IMG/VR virus record: IMGVR_UViG_3300025410_000030
Location: 1-47,928 of that record
Strand: one strand, 5' to 3'
From: a virus
Length of the DNA stretch: 47,928 bases
Positions 1-7,886 of this stretch are shown here, piece by piece. The translations under genes were made by a program, and so were the position numbers. The notes below the pieces were generated by a model. That model saw only the letters and a program-made list of their open reading frames with translations, searched no databases and was not told where the DNA came from. Every line of letters starts with the position of its first letter. Position 1 is the first letter of the stretch.

Positions 1-645
1 GCTGGAGCCGGTGAAGCTGCTGCTGGAGCCGGTGAAGCTGCTGCTGGTGCAGAAGAAACCGGTGGCATGGGTAGCATGATGAAGAACATGCCTTCAATGG
101 GCGGAGGTTCCAAGGGCGATCAACAACAGGGCGATCAACAACAGGGCGATGACCTCCAGGGCCAACAGACAGTATCCCCTGCCGTGCGAGGTCCTGCTAA
201 CCCAATCATTAGCAGTTTTAAAACGATTTCATTCCAACCGATGTTTCCTTCTACTACCGTTCCAATGGAGTTGCCATCAATTAAGCCATGGACCATTAAT
301 TCTCCGGCAACAAAAGGTTTAGAAAAAGGTTATAGTGTCCAAGCCGAACCAGAAGTCTCCCGTGAGGAAGAGACAGTTCTTGAGGCTGAGACGAAAGGTT
401 CTAATGGGGATAAGAGCCCTCAATCATCGATTACACCATCTTTGCCAGAACCTGAGCCTATGGGTACTAAACAAGATAAACAAAAAAGGCAATTTAACTT
501 ATCTATCAATTCTCCACAGCCAATTGTTAACGTCTATACACCTGCAAACCCCAGATCATCGAGCGCTAATAAATTATTTGAATTAATTATTGAAGATCAA
601 AACAATTTTATTGACAATAGCCCAAAAAGAACGACGTGGGAATAG
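1..645 (+). CDS. Hypothetical low-complexity protein, 5' end cut by window
   Basis: Reading frame is open from the first base, so the true start lies upstream; the first in-window ATG (67) is probably internal. The visible 214 residues begin with a seven-residue Ala/Gly/Glu repeat (AGAGEAA twice), then a Met/Gly-rich stretch, a GDQQQ repeat, and a long polar, proline-rich region without a recognisable fold. The last 28 residues contain SSANKLFELIIEDQ, a short amphipathic segment like those ending the next three genes. I do not recognise a family. Composition suggests an extended or disordered linker protein, possibly virion-associated; that is inference. Confidence 0.7.
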   Translation, partial: AGAGEAAAGAGEAAAGAEETGGMGSMMKNMPSMGGGSKGDQQQGDQQQGDDLQGQQTVSPAVRGPANPIISSFKTISFQPMFPSTTVPMELPSIKPWTINSPATKGLEKGYSVQAEPEVSREEETVLEAETKGSNGDKSPQSSITPSLPEPEPMGTKQDKQKRQFNLSINSPQPIVNVYTPANPRSSSANKLFELIIEDQNNFIDNSPKRTTWE

Positions 646-687
646 AGCGCGTTGTCAATTAAAATATCTTCTAATACGCAGTAGTGA

Positions 688-1593
688 ATGATGAGATACG
701 CAGACACTAGCTCGGGCAATTACGATAATGACGCCTCGTTATCGGGTATAGAAGCCCCAACTGAAGATGAAGAGAACGCTGGGTTCGGCATACCAGGCCA
801 GTCTGCGGTAGGAACTGTAGGAAGATTTAGAATATCTAATATTGGCGTACAAGATGAGAATGCGGTTGAGAATACCGCACCAACTGGTTTAGATACCATA
901 GATGTCACTGGTGAGCCAAAGACGATAGAGAATGAGGGACTGAGCAGCGTAAGCCCAGGATCCTTATCAACGATTATTGGAGCGAAGAAAATGAGTTTAG
1001 ATGCGCGAATCGCTTACGTCATGGAAAATGGCGAGCCATTCTGTAATCACTGCGAGAGTACCTTCTTGCCGAATAGTTTAGGGCCACGTATGGCTTGCAC
1101 GAACTGTGGTTGCGGACAACCGAACAATGATCATGGCGCTCTTAATGCTGACTTTGACCATGTAGAGGGCCCAACCGCTGGGGATCTCACACGTGGGAGC
1201 GATATTGTTAAAGAGGAAGTGAAAACGGGTAGCGTCGAAGAGATCATGGGATTCTTCACCGCCAGCGGTGATGCGAGCAAACTCTATTACCAGGGTTATC
1301 AGGATGCTATGGATGGTAAGCCTCTGGATGAAGACCTAGCTCTTTTAAGCAAAGACTATTACAACGGATACGAGCAATACAAGTTCTTCAACAAGTCGCC
1401 TCAACAAAGTGAAGGCCAAAGCCTTTATGACATTAAGCCTAACAGCAACTCTATCCCACGCCCTGGCCAGATCACTCCTGGAGAAGAAGACCGTGGGCCT
1501 CTTGAATTGACTGATGGTTTTAATAGTGCTACAGCTAGCAAAATTGCATCAATCTACCCAATTGATGTAATAAAGAAATTCTTCGAGGTATAA
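688..1593 (+). CDS. Hypothetical zinc-ribbon protein with C-terminal ASK motif
   Basis: A 301-residue protein of unknown function. Residues 1-90 are acidic and polar; a four-cysteine zinc ribbon follows (C119, C122, C137, C140). Around 198-235 there are two GY-containing helices (YYQGYQDAMDG and YYNGYEQY) resembling the GYxDA repeats often seen in small phage proteins. The C-terminus carries TASKIASIYPID and then a hydrophobic helix, matching the tail ends of its neighbours; DASKLYY near 196 is a second copy of the same short motif. Two adjacent ATG codons offer starts; the upstream one is used here and no strong ribosome site separates them. Confidence 0.72.
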   Translation: MMRYADTSSGNYDNDASLSGIEAPTEDEENAGFGIPGQSAVGTVGRFRISNIGVQDENAVENTAPTGLDTIDVTGEPKTIENEGLSSVSPGSLSTIIGAKKMSLDARIAYVMENGEPFCNHCESTFLPNSLGPRMACTNCGCGQPNNDHGALNADFDHVEGPTAGDLTRGSDIVKEEVKTGSVEEIMGFFTASGDASKLYYQGYQDAMDGKPLDEDLALLSKDYYNGYEQYKFFNKSPQQSEGQSLYDIKPNSNSIPRPGQITPGEEDRGPLELTDGFNSATASKIASIYPIDVIKKFFEV

Positions 1594-1595
1594 TC

Positions 1596-2234
1596 ATGGA
1601 AAAATGTCCAGTATGTATTAAAGGGAACTTGCTTACAAAATTAAGTAGCTCTGGTAGCGAAACATTCTGTCTTAGCTGCCGTCGTATTATTAAGAGCGCC
1701 ACTTTCAATTTTGAATTTAAAGTAGGTGCGAACGCTGATACCGCTCAAGATATTCAACCTTGCAAGACCTCTGACTCACGACCAGGTTGGAAGGGTCCAG
1801 GTAAGAAAGCTGTTTGCCACCCATATACCGGTGGTGATGAAGACAGCGAGACCAAGGCCAAGGCCAAAGCGGTAGAATCCGCGTATGCCTTCCAACACAA
1901 ACGTTCTGCTTCTAAGATTGTCAATGCGCTCGCATATTTTGAAGGTGCCCCAAGCTCTTTGATGCCACCATCTGGTGCCACTGGGCAGCAGGCTATGCCG
2001 AACCCATCGCCAACAATGCCACAAGACTTTAGCGCGACTGATCAGAGTCCAATCGGACAGGCGACTGCACCCGGTGGAATGCAGCCCGGTAATCTAAATG
2101 GTCCTAACCCATTGAACAGTGGGACAACTGCGAGCAAAAGACTTGCTGAATTAATTTCTGAAGAATTAGGACCAAGTTTTTGCACAGAACATATGTCCTA
2201 TGATGGATGTAATCATAATCAAAACTCGCAATAG
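1596..2234 (+). CDS. Hypothetical N-terminal zinc-ribbon protein
   Basis: 212 residues, beginning two bases after the preceding stop with a GAGGT ribosome site six bases upstream of the ATG. C4, C7, C25 and C28 form a classical zinc ribbon. The middle is basic (SRPGWKGPGKKA) and then Pro/Gly/Met-rich. Two copies of the short ASK motif occur: SASKIVNALAYF near residue 104 and TASKRLAELISEEL near 178, the second close to the C-terminus as in the neighbouring genes. A short Cys/His-containing tail follows. No family recognised; co-transcription with the flanking genes is implied by spacing. Confidence 0.72.
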   Translation: MEKCPVCIKGNLLTKLSSSGSETFCLSCRRIIKSATFNFEFKVGANADTAQDIQPCKTSDSRPGWKGPGKKAVCHPYTGGDEDSETKAKAKAVESAYAFQHKRSASKIVNALAYFEGAPSSLMPPSGATGQQAMPNPSPTMPQDFSATDQSPIGQATAPGGMQPGNLNGPNPLNSGTTASKRLAELISEELGPSFCTEHMSYDGCNHNQNSQ

Positions 2235-2261
2235 TCACTAAGGAAACAGAAAGATTCCATT

Positions 2262-2969
2262 ATGAACTACGATAACATTGCAAAAGAAGCCAAACTTGCA
2301 GCCGCCGACACTGGCTGGTTTAATGGTACATCTGAGAGCATCCTTACACGTCTTGACAGACTTCAGGAGATTCTTGATGGCGCTAGGATGGCTGCTAGTG
2401 TGCCGACAGCATCGAACCACGAGCTCGAGAGATACGCTAGCATCATAACTGAACTTGGCGCGGAGAAAGAGCAGCTCGAAAAGCTGGCTTCAGAATATGT
2501 TGAGTTCGACACAGAGGATTATCTCAACAGCCTCCCAGGCGGCACTATTGCCAAAGAGTACCGCATCAGTTCTGCAGGGACGAGCGACCTAGGCGAAGAC
2601 GATGGTAGCCTGCTTTATCGTACTGCTTCCTCCATCGAGGGAGAGTACGCCGACGCTGACTGGATCAACTTTGTAACGGCGGGCGCAGAGATCTGGGTAG
2701 AAGATCAGAGTACCCGGCTCCTGGACAGCCAGCTTGACACCCGTGAGGCCGCTGTCTATTACGTAGAGAAGAAGACTTTCCCGATTTTAGACACCGTAAA
2801 GCGTGCTTCTATAATTGATAACTTTGTTGACAACGTAGAGATTTGCCGCAGAGCTAAGAATGAGGGAACTCATTTCCAGAATGTGAAGAGCGCAAGCGCG
2901 AATAAATTGTCAGCCAGCTTTGCCCAAGAAGCCGTTGACTACGCATTTGGTGAGAACAACTGGTTCTGA
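2262..2969 (+). CDS. Hypothetical helical protein with C-terminal ANK motif
   Basis: 235 residues, largely helical in pattern, acidic and unrelated to any family I can name. The N-terminus has LTRLDRLQEILDGARM, a likely amphipathic helix. The last 26 residues contain SASANKLSASF and then an aromatic tail, the same type of ending seen in the three genes before it. The stop codon is one base before the start of the Dps-like gene, so the two are probably translationally linked. Function unknown; a virion-associated or head-packaged role is only a guess from the shared ending. Confidence 0.7.
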   Translation: MNYDNIAKEAKLAAADTGWFNGTSESILTRLDRLQEILDGARMAASVPTASNHELERYASIITELGAEKEQLEKLASEYVEFDTEDYLNSLPGGTIAKEYRISSAGTSDLGEDDGSLLYRTASSIEGEYADADWINFVTAGAEIWVEDQSTRLLDSQLDTREAAVYYVEKKTFPILDTVKRASIIDNFVDNVEICRRAKNEGTHFQNVKSASANKLSASFAQEAVDYAFGENNWF

Positions 2970-2970
2970 T

Positions 2971-3468
2971 ATGACCGATCTGCTCGGCTTCCGAACCGTT
3001 GGTTCTGTAGAAGATGATACCAAAGAAGAATATAGTCTTATAACTTCTTTGAAGAAAATGCTTGCTGAAGCATATGTTCTTTATCACACCATCCATGGGT
3101 TCCACTGGAATATAAAAGGTAGTGATTTCTACGAATATCACAAATTCTTTGATGAGATCGTTAGCGATATTTACGATCATATTGATCCAATAGCTGAGAA
3201 CATAATTAAGTTAGGTGGAGAAGCTCCCTTTGTAATGAGCGATCTCATAAAGTTAAGTGATATTGAAGAAGTTGGTCTTATTAGTAAGAAAAAGAAAGAG
3301 CTATCTGCTAAGTTCTATAGTATGAATGAAGAATATATACAGCACATTAAAGATGCGTTCAAGATCGCCAATAATAGTAATGAGCAAGGAGTTGCCAACT
3401 TTATTGCCGAGCGTATTGACGCCCATCAAAAATGGAACTGGTTCCTAAAAGCATCTATTGAGGGATAA
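2971..3468 (+). CDS. dps: Dps-like ferritin
   Basis: A 165-residue DNA-starvation-type ferritin. Family members form 12-subunit cages that oxidise ferrous iron with peroxide and protect DNA. The family signature is clear (HGFHWNIKGSDFYEYHKFF), and the four ferroxidase ligands are present with exactly the spacing of E. coli Dps: H45, H57 (+12), D72 (+15) and E76 (+4). The start is taken at ATG 2971, just after the preceding stop; an ATG 51 bases upstream would overlap the previous gene and add unrelated residues. The next gene starts within its stop codon (TAATG). Iron or oxidant defence during infection, or a capsid-packaged role, are both possible. Confidence 0.9.
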   Translation: MTDLLGFRTVGSVEDDTKEEYSLITSLKKMLAEAYVLYHTIHGFHWNIKGSDFYEYHKFFDEIVSDIYDHIDPIAENIIKLGGEAPFVMSDLIKLSDIEEVGLISKKKKELSAKFYSMNEEYIQHIKDAFKIANNSNEQGVANFIAERIDAHQKWNWFLKASIEG

Positions 3469-3698
3469 TGAATTCTATTTCAGACAACATTCAAAATGTA
3501 GTTGCATTATTAACTGCTATTACCAGCGGGCAAGAAGAATTTGCCTATGAGATGGTTCTAGAGAGTGACCCGGTAGAGTTATTCAGTGCTCTTACTGGAG
3601 TGTTGTTGAGTGCTTTGAATAGACTAGCTGAGCTTGATGGTGTTACAGTAGAGAATAAGCTAAAGACACTCGGAATGCTTGCTTTTAATCCAGAATGA
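3468..3698 (+). CDS. Small hypothetical protein
   Basis: 76 residues, acidic and helical, with a hydrophobic core pattern (ALTGVLLSALNRLAEL). It starts within the stop codon of the Dps-like gene (TAATG) with a GAGGG ribosome site, and its own stop overlaps the next start (ATGA), so all three genes look like one translational unit. No family recognised and no transmembrane segment is convincing. Confidence 0.65.
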   Translation: MNSISDNIQNVVALLTAITSGQEEFAYEMVLESDPVELFSALTGVLLSALNRLAELDGVTVENKLKTLGMLAFNPE

Positions 3699-3997
3699 GT
3701 GAAGAATTTATCTTGCCTGATGGTATAACATTTAATAATGCAGATTCTCAAGAAATAAATTTAGATTTATCTTTTGAGAAGATTAACGATACAAAATGCA
3801 ATAAATGTGATATAATGCTTGAGGCTGTACTTATAACAAATTTTGGTAGGCATGAAGGAATCATAAGAATACCAAGCAATGACAATACAGTTTGGAAAAA
3901 CTCTCTACCAAAGGACCGTGTAAGATCAATTAAGATTCTTAACGAAAAACTTTCAGAGAAGCTTGACAAACACAAAGAAAGACACAAAAATGATTAG
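3695..3997 (+). CDS. Small hypothetical protein with CxxC
   Basis: 100 residues; start overlaps the preceding stop by four bases (ATGA). A single CNKCDIML motif lies near residue 36, followed by a beta-like section with a histidine (NFGRHEGII) and a strongly charged C-terminal helix ending in a Lys/His-rich tail. One CxxC alone may bind metal only as a dimer. Function unknown. Confidence 0.62.
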   Translation: MSEEFILPDGITFNNADSQEINLDLSFEKINDTKCNKCDIMLEAVLITNFGRHEGIIRIPSNDNTVWKNSLPKDRVRSIKILNEKLSEKLDKHKERHKND

Positions 3998-4160
3998 GTA
4001 CAGCACACAACCAAGCCAAGACTCCAACGCATTAACGGACAGTCCTACCTCACCTATTATGACGACAAGAGATAATCAGGGTCTTAATGATGGTGGGAAG
4101 CCAAGCCAGCAGGATAGAGACTTGCAGGACTTAGATGCCGAGGATGTCAACGACAACTAA
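3990..4160 (+). CDS. Small polar hypothetical protein
   Basis: 56 residues if started at the ATG that overlaps the preceding stop by eight bases; an ATG 27 bases upstream is also in frame. The product is polar and acidic with repeated Gln/Asp/Ser and no hydrophobic core (for example SQQDRDLQDLDAEDVNDN), so it is likely disordered. It sits in a gene chain with matching overlaps, which is the main support for it being real. Confidence 0.45.
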   Translation: MIRYSTQPSQDSNALTDSPTSPIMTTRDNQGLNDGGKPSQQDRDLQDLDAEDVNDN

Positions 4161-4162
4161 GG

Positions 4163-5035
4163 ATGACAGTGACCGAACAAGAAGCTGAAAAAGATCCAGC
4201 TACACATATTCTTATTCCAGACACACAAGCAAGAGAAGAAGTCCCGACAGATCACCTATCTTGGATAGGTAATTATATAGTTGAAGAATTCCATGATCAA
4301 GATGTGAAGATTATTCACATCGGAGACCATGCTGATATGCCAGCTCTGTCTTCTTATGATAAAGGGAAGAAGAGCATGGAAGGAAGACGCGTAAAGGCGG
4401 ATATTGATTCTGCCAATGAAGCGTGGCGCATTCTTAACCAACCTCTATACGATTTTAATGACAACCGTCGTAAAACCAAACATAGCACCTGGAATCCTGA
4501 GAGATATATTACTCTAGGGAATCATGAAGACCGTATTACTCGTGCCACTGAGAATGATGCCCAGATGGACGGGCTCTTTGGCCTGGATGATCTTGATTAC
4601 GAGAGAAGCGGCTGGCAAGTATTACCATTTAAAGAGATTCTGTGGCTAGATGGCGTTGCCTATAGCCATTTTTTCTATAGTCCAATGAATGGTCAACCAT
4701 ACAGCGGGAACATAGAAACTCGTTTGAAGAATATCGGGCATTCTTTTTCGATGGGTCATCAACAGACGTTCTTGTATGGTATGCGCTACGTGAATGGTGA
4801 CCGCAGTGGGAATTGCCCACACTCTCAGCATGGTCTAGTGGCAGGTTCTTGCTACCTTCACGAGGAAAATTACAAGGGACCCCAAGGGAATGCCCACTTT
4901 AGAGGAATAGTAATCAAACACCAGGTATTTGATGGAAGTTACGATATCCAACAAATGTCTCTTGATTCGTTGTGCAGAAGATATGAAGGTATGAGCCTTG
5001 AACGATTTAAGAAGCTTAAGTACCCGCACATGTAA
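4163..5035 (+). CDS. Calcineurin-like metallophosphoesterase
   Basis: A 290-residue member of the two-metal phosphoesterase superfamily. The ordered motifs are visible: ILIPDTQ (D20; the usual second His is Gln), IGDHAD (D55), LGNHED (N120, H121), a later YSHFF histidine, and GHQQ near residue 198 in place of the usual GHxH. These ligands hold two metal ions that hydrolyse phosphomono- or diesters. Phage homologues are often annotated as DNA repair exonuclease or phosphatase, but the substrate cannot be assigned here. AAGG touches the ATG, so the GTG six bases downstream could be the real start. Confidence 0.8.
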   Translation: MTVTEQEAEKDPATHILIPDTQAREEVPTDHLSWIGNYIVEEFHDQDVKIIHIGDHADMPALSSYDKGKKSMEGRRVKADIDSANEAWRILNQPLYDFNDNRRKTKHSTWNPERYITLGNHEDRITRATENDAQMDGLFGLDDLDYERSGWQVLPFKEILWLDGVAYSHFFYSPMNGQPYSGNIETRLKNIGHSFSMGHQQTFLYGMRYVNGDRSGNCPHSQHGLVAGSCYLHEENYKGPQGNAHFRGIVIKHQVFDGSYDIQQMSLDSLCRRYEGMSLERFKKLKYPHM

Positions 5036-5038
5036 GTG

Positions 5039-6061
5039 ATGGATTCTCCAAAAACCACACAACGCAAGAATTTTCGCTGCATCTTTAATAATTATGTCTC
5101 AGAATATAATAAGGATGCAGTAGTTCGTTCTGTCATCTCTCAATTTGAGGGATACTTCGCAGAACCCGAAGTCACAGTGACTGAAGATGGATTTATCCTT
5201 TCTCTCATGTTAGGGAGCAACCTCCCAGCATCGGTTGTGAGAGACAAGATCCTCTGGAACCAGTTCATCGAGAGTGTGTCCGCCGCAGACGCGATCCGTA
5301 AGATCCAGATTCTTCGCTTACCTCAATCTAGTAAAGAGAATGAGGGGACCGTAGGAGCATGGGGCCCAAACGGAAGTGATAGTGGAGTTAATGAGAAATT
5401 AGATATTCCATTGGACTTCGTACCTAAGTATAAGATCGATGGTGTGCCAGACGATCCGCTCGGATACCATGCGAGCGTCCATACCGCTGACCCAACCGGG
5501 CAAATGTTGCCAGAAATCTATGGACCAGGATCTGACACGGGTGAGCCAGTGGATGAAGACGTTTTGAGCGATGCCACTGACCTAGAATCAGCCGGTGGGC
5601 ATAAAATACCAAGATTATTTAATGCTGGGTTCAGAAGAGTGGCAATCGATACGGATGTTGGTTCTGCATTCACCCTGAATAAACCAAATGGTTTTCAAGA
5701 CGTGAACACACCACCAGAAACAGCGTTCTTAGACCAGAGAGCTAACCCTGGGACTGGTATCGGTGGAGGTGCCCCCATCAGTGGTGCTAGCTTCTTCGTA
5801 TATGACCCACTGAACGCTCAAGGTACTGAACCGGGTGCGGAGCGCAATAGAGGAGATGCTTCGAGTGCTCCTCTAGGGAATATCTCTGCGAGTAAAGTTT
5901 CAGAAGAAGACGATGAACAAGGAATAAAAGGTCCATATGGTGCGGAGCTCGATGTCCTCGGGGTCGGTGACGAACCACTCGGTGGAGCTTCTTATGGATC
6001 ATATTTTGGTATTAATGAATACTATGATTATGAAGGCGATATAGATGACTACGACATATAA
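5039..6061 (+). CDS. Hypothetical acidic protein
   Basis: About 340 residues; GTG 5036 directly precedes ATG 5039 and either could initiate. Residues 10-100 look like a folded alpha/beta domain, starting NFRCIFNNYVSEYNKDAVVR. The remainder is Gly/Pro/Asp-rich, probably extended, and ends in a strongly acidic tyrosine-rich tail (YYDYEGDIDDYDI). NISASKVSEEDDE near residue 285 carries the short ASK motif shared with the first genes of the window. The stop overlaps the following hydrolase gene by 17 bases. Family unknown; the composition suits a virion-associated linker. Confidence 0.68.
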   Translation: MDSPKTTQRKNFRCIFNNYVSEYNKDAVVRSVISQFEGYFAEPEVTVTEDGFILSLMLGSNLPASVVRDKILWNQFIESVSAADAIRKIQILRLPQSSKENEGTVGAWGPNGSDSGVNEKLDIPLDFVPKYKIDGVPDDPLGYHASVHTADPTGQMLPEIYGPGSDTGEPVDEDVLSDATDLESAGGHKIPRLFNAGFRRVAIDTDVGSAFTLNKPNGFQDVNTPPETAFLDQRANPGTGIGGGAPISGASFFVYDPLNAQGTEPGAERNRGDASSAPLGNISASKVSEEDDEQGIKGPYGAELDVLGVGDEPLGGASYGSYFGINEYYDYEGDIDDYDI

Positions 6062-6581
6062 GGTATATGCCGCAGGAGAAGCACCAAGTAAATACGTCCC
6101 CGGAGATTTCATCCTAGTATCGACCAAGGGTGTACTCGCCAAATTAATTAGGTTTGGTCAATTTTTGCGCTACCACGGCAAGATGAAACCATACGCGCAC
6201 TGGAACCACTCAGCCATGATCATAGATGAGGATGGATCCATAGTTGAGGCAATTGGCCGTGGGGTTGTAGTAGATAACATAAGTTCTTACAAAGATGTAG
6301 AATATTATTATGTAAGTACTAAATTAAACAAGCAAAGTCGTGACCAGGCGACAGCCGCATGCAAAAGCTTTATCAAAGACAAGTACGGATGGCTGACTAT
6401 TCTCAGCATAACGTTGGAATTAACAACTGGTATAAAGTTCCAATTTAGTAGTAGTAATACCATGATATGTAGCGCAGTCGTTGCGCAAAGTCTTTGGGCT
6501 GCTGGTTATATCTTTGATAAAAACACATATCAAATGATGCCCGCAGATCTCGCCTCAGCCTTCAATATAATGCATAATTAA
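6045..6581 (+). CDS. Permuted papain-like cysteine hydrolase (YiiX/YebB-like)
   Basis: 178 residues matching the circularly permuted NlpC/P60 layout, in which the catalytic His precedes the Cys. GDFILVST opens the barrel, WNHSAMII supplies the likely catalytic His (H55), an acidic residue follows in VEAIGRG, and MICSAVVAQSLW supplies the likely nucleophile (C142). Members cleave amide bonds in peptidoglycan peptides or lipid-linked substrates. No signal peptide is seen. It lies just upstream of the candidate holin, so a role in lysis is reasonable, though a different NlpC/P60-type enzyme sits in the tail region. Substrate unproven. Confidence 0.72.
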   Translation: MTTTYKVYAAGEAPSKYVPGDFILVSTKGVLAKLIRFGQFLRYHGKMKPYAHWNHSAMIIDEDGSIVEAIGRGVVVDNISSYKDVEYYYVSTKLNKQSRDQATAACKSFIKDKYGWLTILSITLELTTGIKFQFSSSNTMICSAVVAQSLWAAGYIFDKNTYQMMPADLASAFNIMHN

Positions 6582-6597
6582 TAATTATGATAAAAGC

Positions 6598-6626
6598 TTG
6601 ACTTTTGATAAAAAAAGCAATAATAT
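6598..6626 (+). promoter_or_regulatory. Sigma70-like promoter
   Basis: TTGACT, a 17-base AT-rich spacer, then TAATAT: one mismatch to consensus in each hexamer and optimal spacing. It lies in the short gap after the cysteine hydrolase gene. Initiation six to eight bases after the -10 box would fall at or next to the ATG of the following small gene, giving a near-leaderless transcript that continues into the holin and tRNA region. Confidence 0.55.
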
Positions 6627-6632
6627 TAATTT

Positions 6633-6803
6633 ATGAAAAAAGCAACAATAACAATCAGTTATGATGCTAGAGACGCACAAAGCGATGAATTGGCAAGCCA
6701 GGAAATCAGCGAAACTATTGCTGGTCTTTTGAATAGTTTGCGGACTCAAGTCAATGGCGTACAAGTATCTGTAAAAATCCAAAATAATAAGGAGAATAAA
6801 TAA
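6633..6803 (+). CDS. Small hypothetical protein
   Basis: 56 residues beginning MKKATITISYDARDAQ. The pattern is a beta strand followed by an amphipathic helix and a second strand (VNGVQVSVKIQ), so a small alpha/beta fold is plausible. No ribosome site precedes the ATG; instead a strong promoter is located so that the mRNA would start at about this codon. The stop is immediately followed by the ATG of the candidate holin. Family unknown. Confidence 0.5.
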   Translation: MKKATITISYDARDAQSDELASQEISETIAGLLNSLRTQVNGVQVSVKIQNNKENK

Positions 6804-7130
6804 ATGAGCGCAACACCTGTTGTATCGACAACTGTGCGGGTTACACTCCGTGCTTTTATCTCGGCAGCTGTGGGTTCTTTGATCGCCTGGGGCGTTGCTA
6901 AGTGGGGAAGTTTCCACGCTGGCACCTTTGCTTTCTTGGTTCCCGTAGCTTCTGGTTTGTATTACACCGTGATCAATTGGTTGGAGAAGAAGTACCCGTC
7001 CCTTGGATGGTTGCTTGGTACTCTCCCACAGCCTAAGGGCAACCCTGCTCCTCCCGCTGTAACGCCAACCCCGGCTCCTACACCTGCTCCGGCCCCAGCA
7101 CCCGCTGCTGGTAAGAAGCCAACGAAGTAA
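6804..7130 (+). CDS. Candidate holin, two membrane segments with Pro/Ala tail
   Basis: 108 residues with two hydrophobic segments at about 13-32 and 40-58, separated by a short Trp/Gly turn, then a Pro/Ala-rich tail (73-103) ending in basic residues. Size, two helices and charged tail suit small phage holins, which form membrane lesions that time lysis and release or activate the cell-wall hydrolase. An AAGGAG site lies nine bases before the ATG. It is adjacent to the permuted papain-like hydrolase. Other small phage membrane proteins look alike, so the function is probable rather than certain. Confidence 0.6.
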   Translation: MSATPVVSTTVRVTLRAFISAAVGSLIAWGVAKWGSFHAGTFAFLVPVASGLYYTVINWLEKKYPSLGWLLGTLPQPKGNPAPPAVTPTPAPTPAPAPAPAAGKKPTK

Positions 7131-7139
7131 AGTAGTTTA

Positions 7140-7213
7140 GGCCCCATAGCTCAACTGGTCAGAGCACCACCCTGTCACGGTGGGGGTTGGGGATTCGAGC
7201 TCCCCTGGGGTCG
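7140..7213 (+). tRNA. tRNA-Asp (GTC)
   Basis: A complete cloverleaf: seven-pair acceptor stem GGCCCCA/TGGGGTC with one G-T pair, D arm, anticodon stem CCACC/GGTGG around loop CTGTCAC, T arm GGGGA-TTCGAGC-TCCCC, and discriminator G. The anticodon is GTC. CCA is not encoded. The ATG of the next gene is only four bases after the tRNA. Confidence 0.93.
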
Positions 7214-7217
7214 CTAT

Positions 7218-7802
7218 ATGCAAACATTGAAAGAAATATTAGAAGACAATATCGGACTTACATGGTTTGCCGAGAACAATGTTGGTACCGACAAAGGTAG
7301 TGGTCATCACGGAGAACACAACTACATTGATGGGTTCTACGATAAAGAATTCGCTAGGTATCAAGACAAAGAAATCTCCCTATTAGAGATCGGTATCTTT
7401 GGCGGAGCATCACTAGCTCTCTGGAGTAAATACTTTACAAATGCCAACATTGTTGGTATAGATATTGCGGACAACGTCCCGGAGAAATACAAGTATCTTG
7501 ATAGAGTTACTCATGTATTTAAGGACGCATACTCATATGATGTTGCCGAATCTCTAGGTAATTTTGATATCATCATTGATGACGGCCCCCACACTCTGGA
7601 TTCAATGATTCAGTGCATCAGACTATATTTTGATAAGATTAATGATGGTGGTATTCTAGTTATAGAGGATTTACAGGATCCAGCGTGGTTCGATCTTCTT
7701 AGAGAGAATGTACCTAACGAATATCAAGACAATATTGAATACATCGATCTTAGAAAAAATGTCAATAGACATGATGATCTATTGTTCATAGTTCGTAAGT
7801 AG
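7218..7802 (+). CDS. Class I SAM methyltransferase, macrocin O-methyltransferase-like
   Basis: 194 residues with the Rossmann methyltransferase core. SLLEIGIFGGASLALW (54-69) is the SAM-binding motif I, IVGIDIAD (78-85) ends in the acidic residue that contacts the ribose, and IIIDDGPHTLDSM (118-130) has the DDGxH pattern typical of the TylF/macrocin O-methyltransferase family. These enzymes methylate sugar or other hydroxyls. The cytidylyltransferase and glycosyltransferase-like genes nearby suggest a small sugar- or polymer-modifying set, target unknown. There is no normal leader; TGGGG in the tRNA acceptor strand could serve as ribosome site. Confidence 0.8.
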   Translation: MQTLKEILEDNIGLTWFAENNVGTDKGSGHHGEHNYIDGFYDKEFARYQDKEISLLEIGIFGGASLALWSKYFTNANIVGIDIADNVPEKYKYLDRVTHVFKDAYSYDVAESLGNFDIIIDDGPHTLDSMIQCIRLYFDKINDGGILVIEDLQDPAWFDLLRENVPNEYQDNIEYIDLRKNVNRHDDLLFIVRK

Positions 7803-7808
7803 TATCAT

Positions 7809-7884
7809 TCTACCCTAGCATAATTGGCAATGCACAAAACTGTTAATTTTGAAAATCTCCGTTCGAGTCGGAGGGGTAGAGCCA
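7809..7884 (+). tRNA. tRNA-Asn (GTT)
   Basis: Acceptor TCTACCC/GGGTAGA, anticodon stem CAAAA/TTTTG with loop CTGTTAA, T arm CTCCG-TTCGAGT-CGGAG, discriminator G, and CCA encoded at the end. The anticodon is GTT. It lies seven bases after the methyltransferase stop and two bases before the serine tRNA. Confidence 0.93.
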
Positions 7885-7886
7885 GG

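Noticed and set aside
67-645. First gene beginning at the ATG at 67
   Set aside because: The frame is open to the first base with an in-phase seven-residue repeat, so the gene is more likely truncated by the window.
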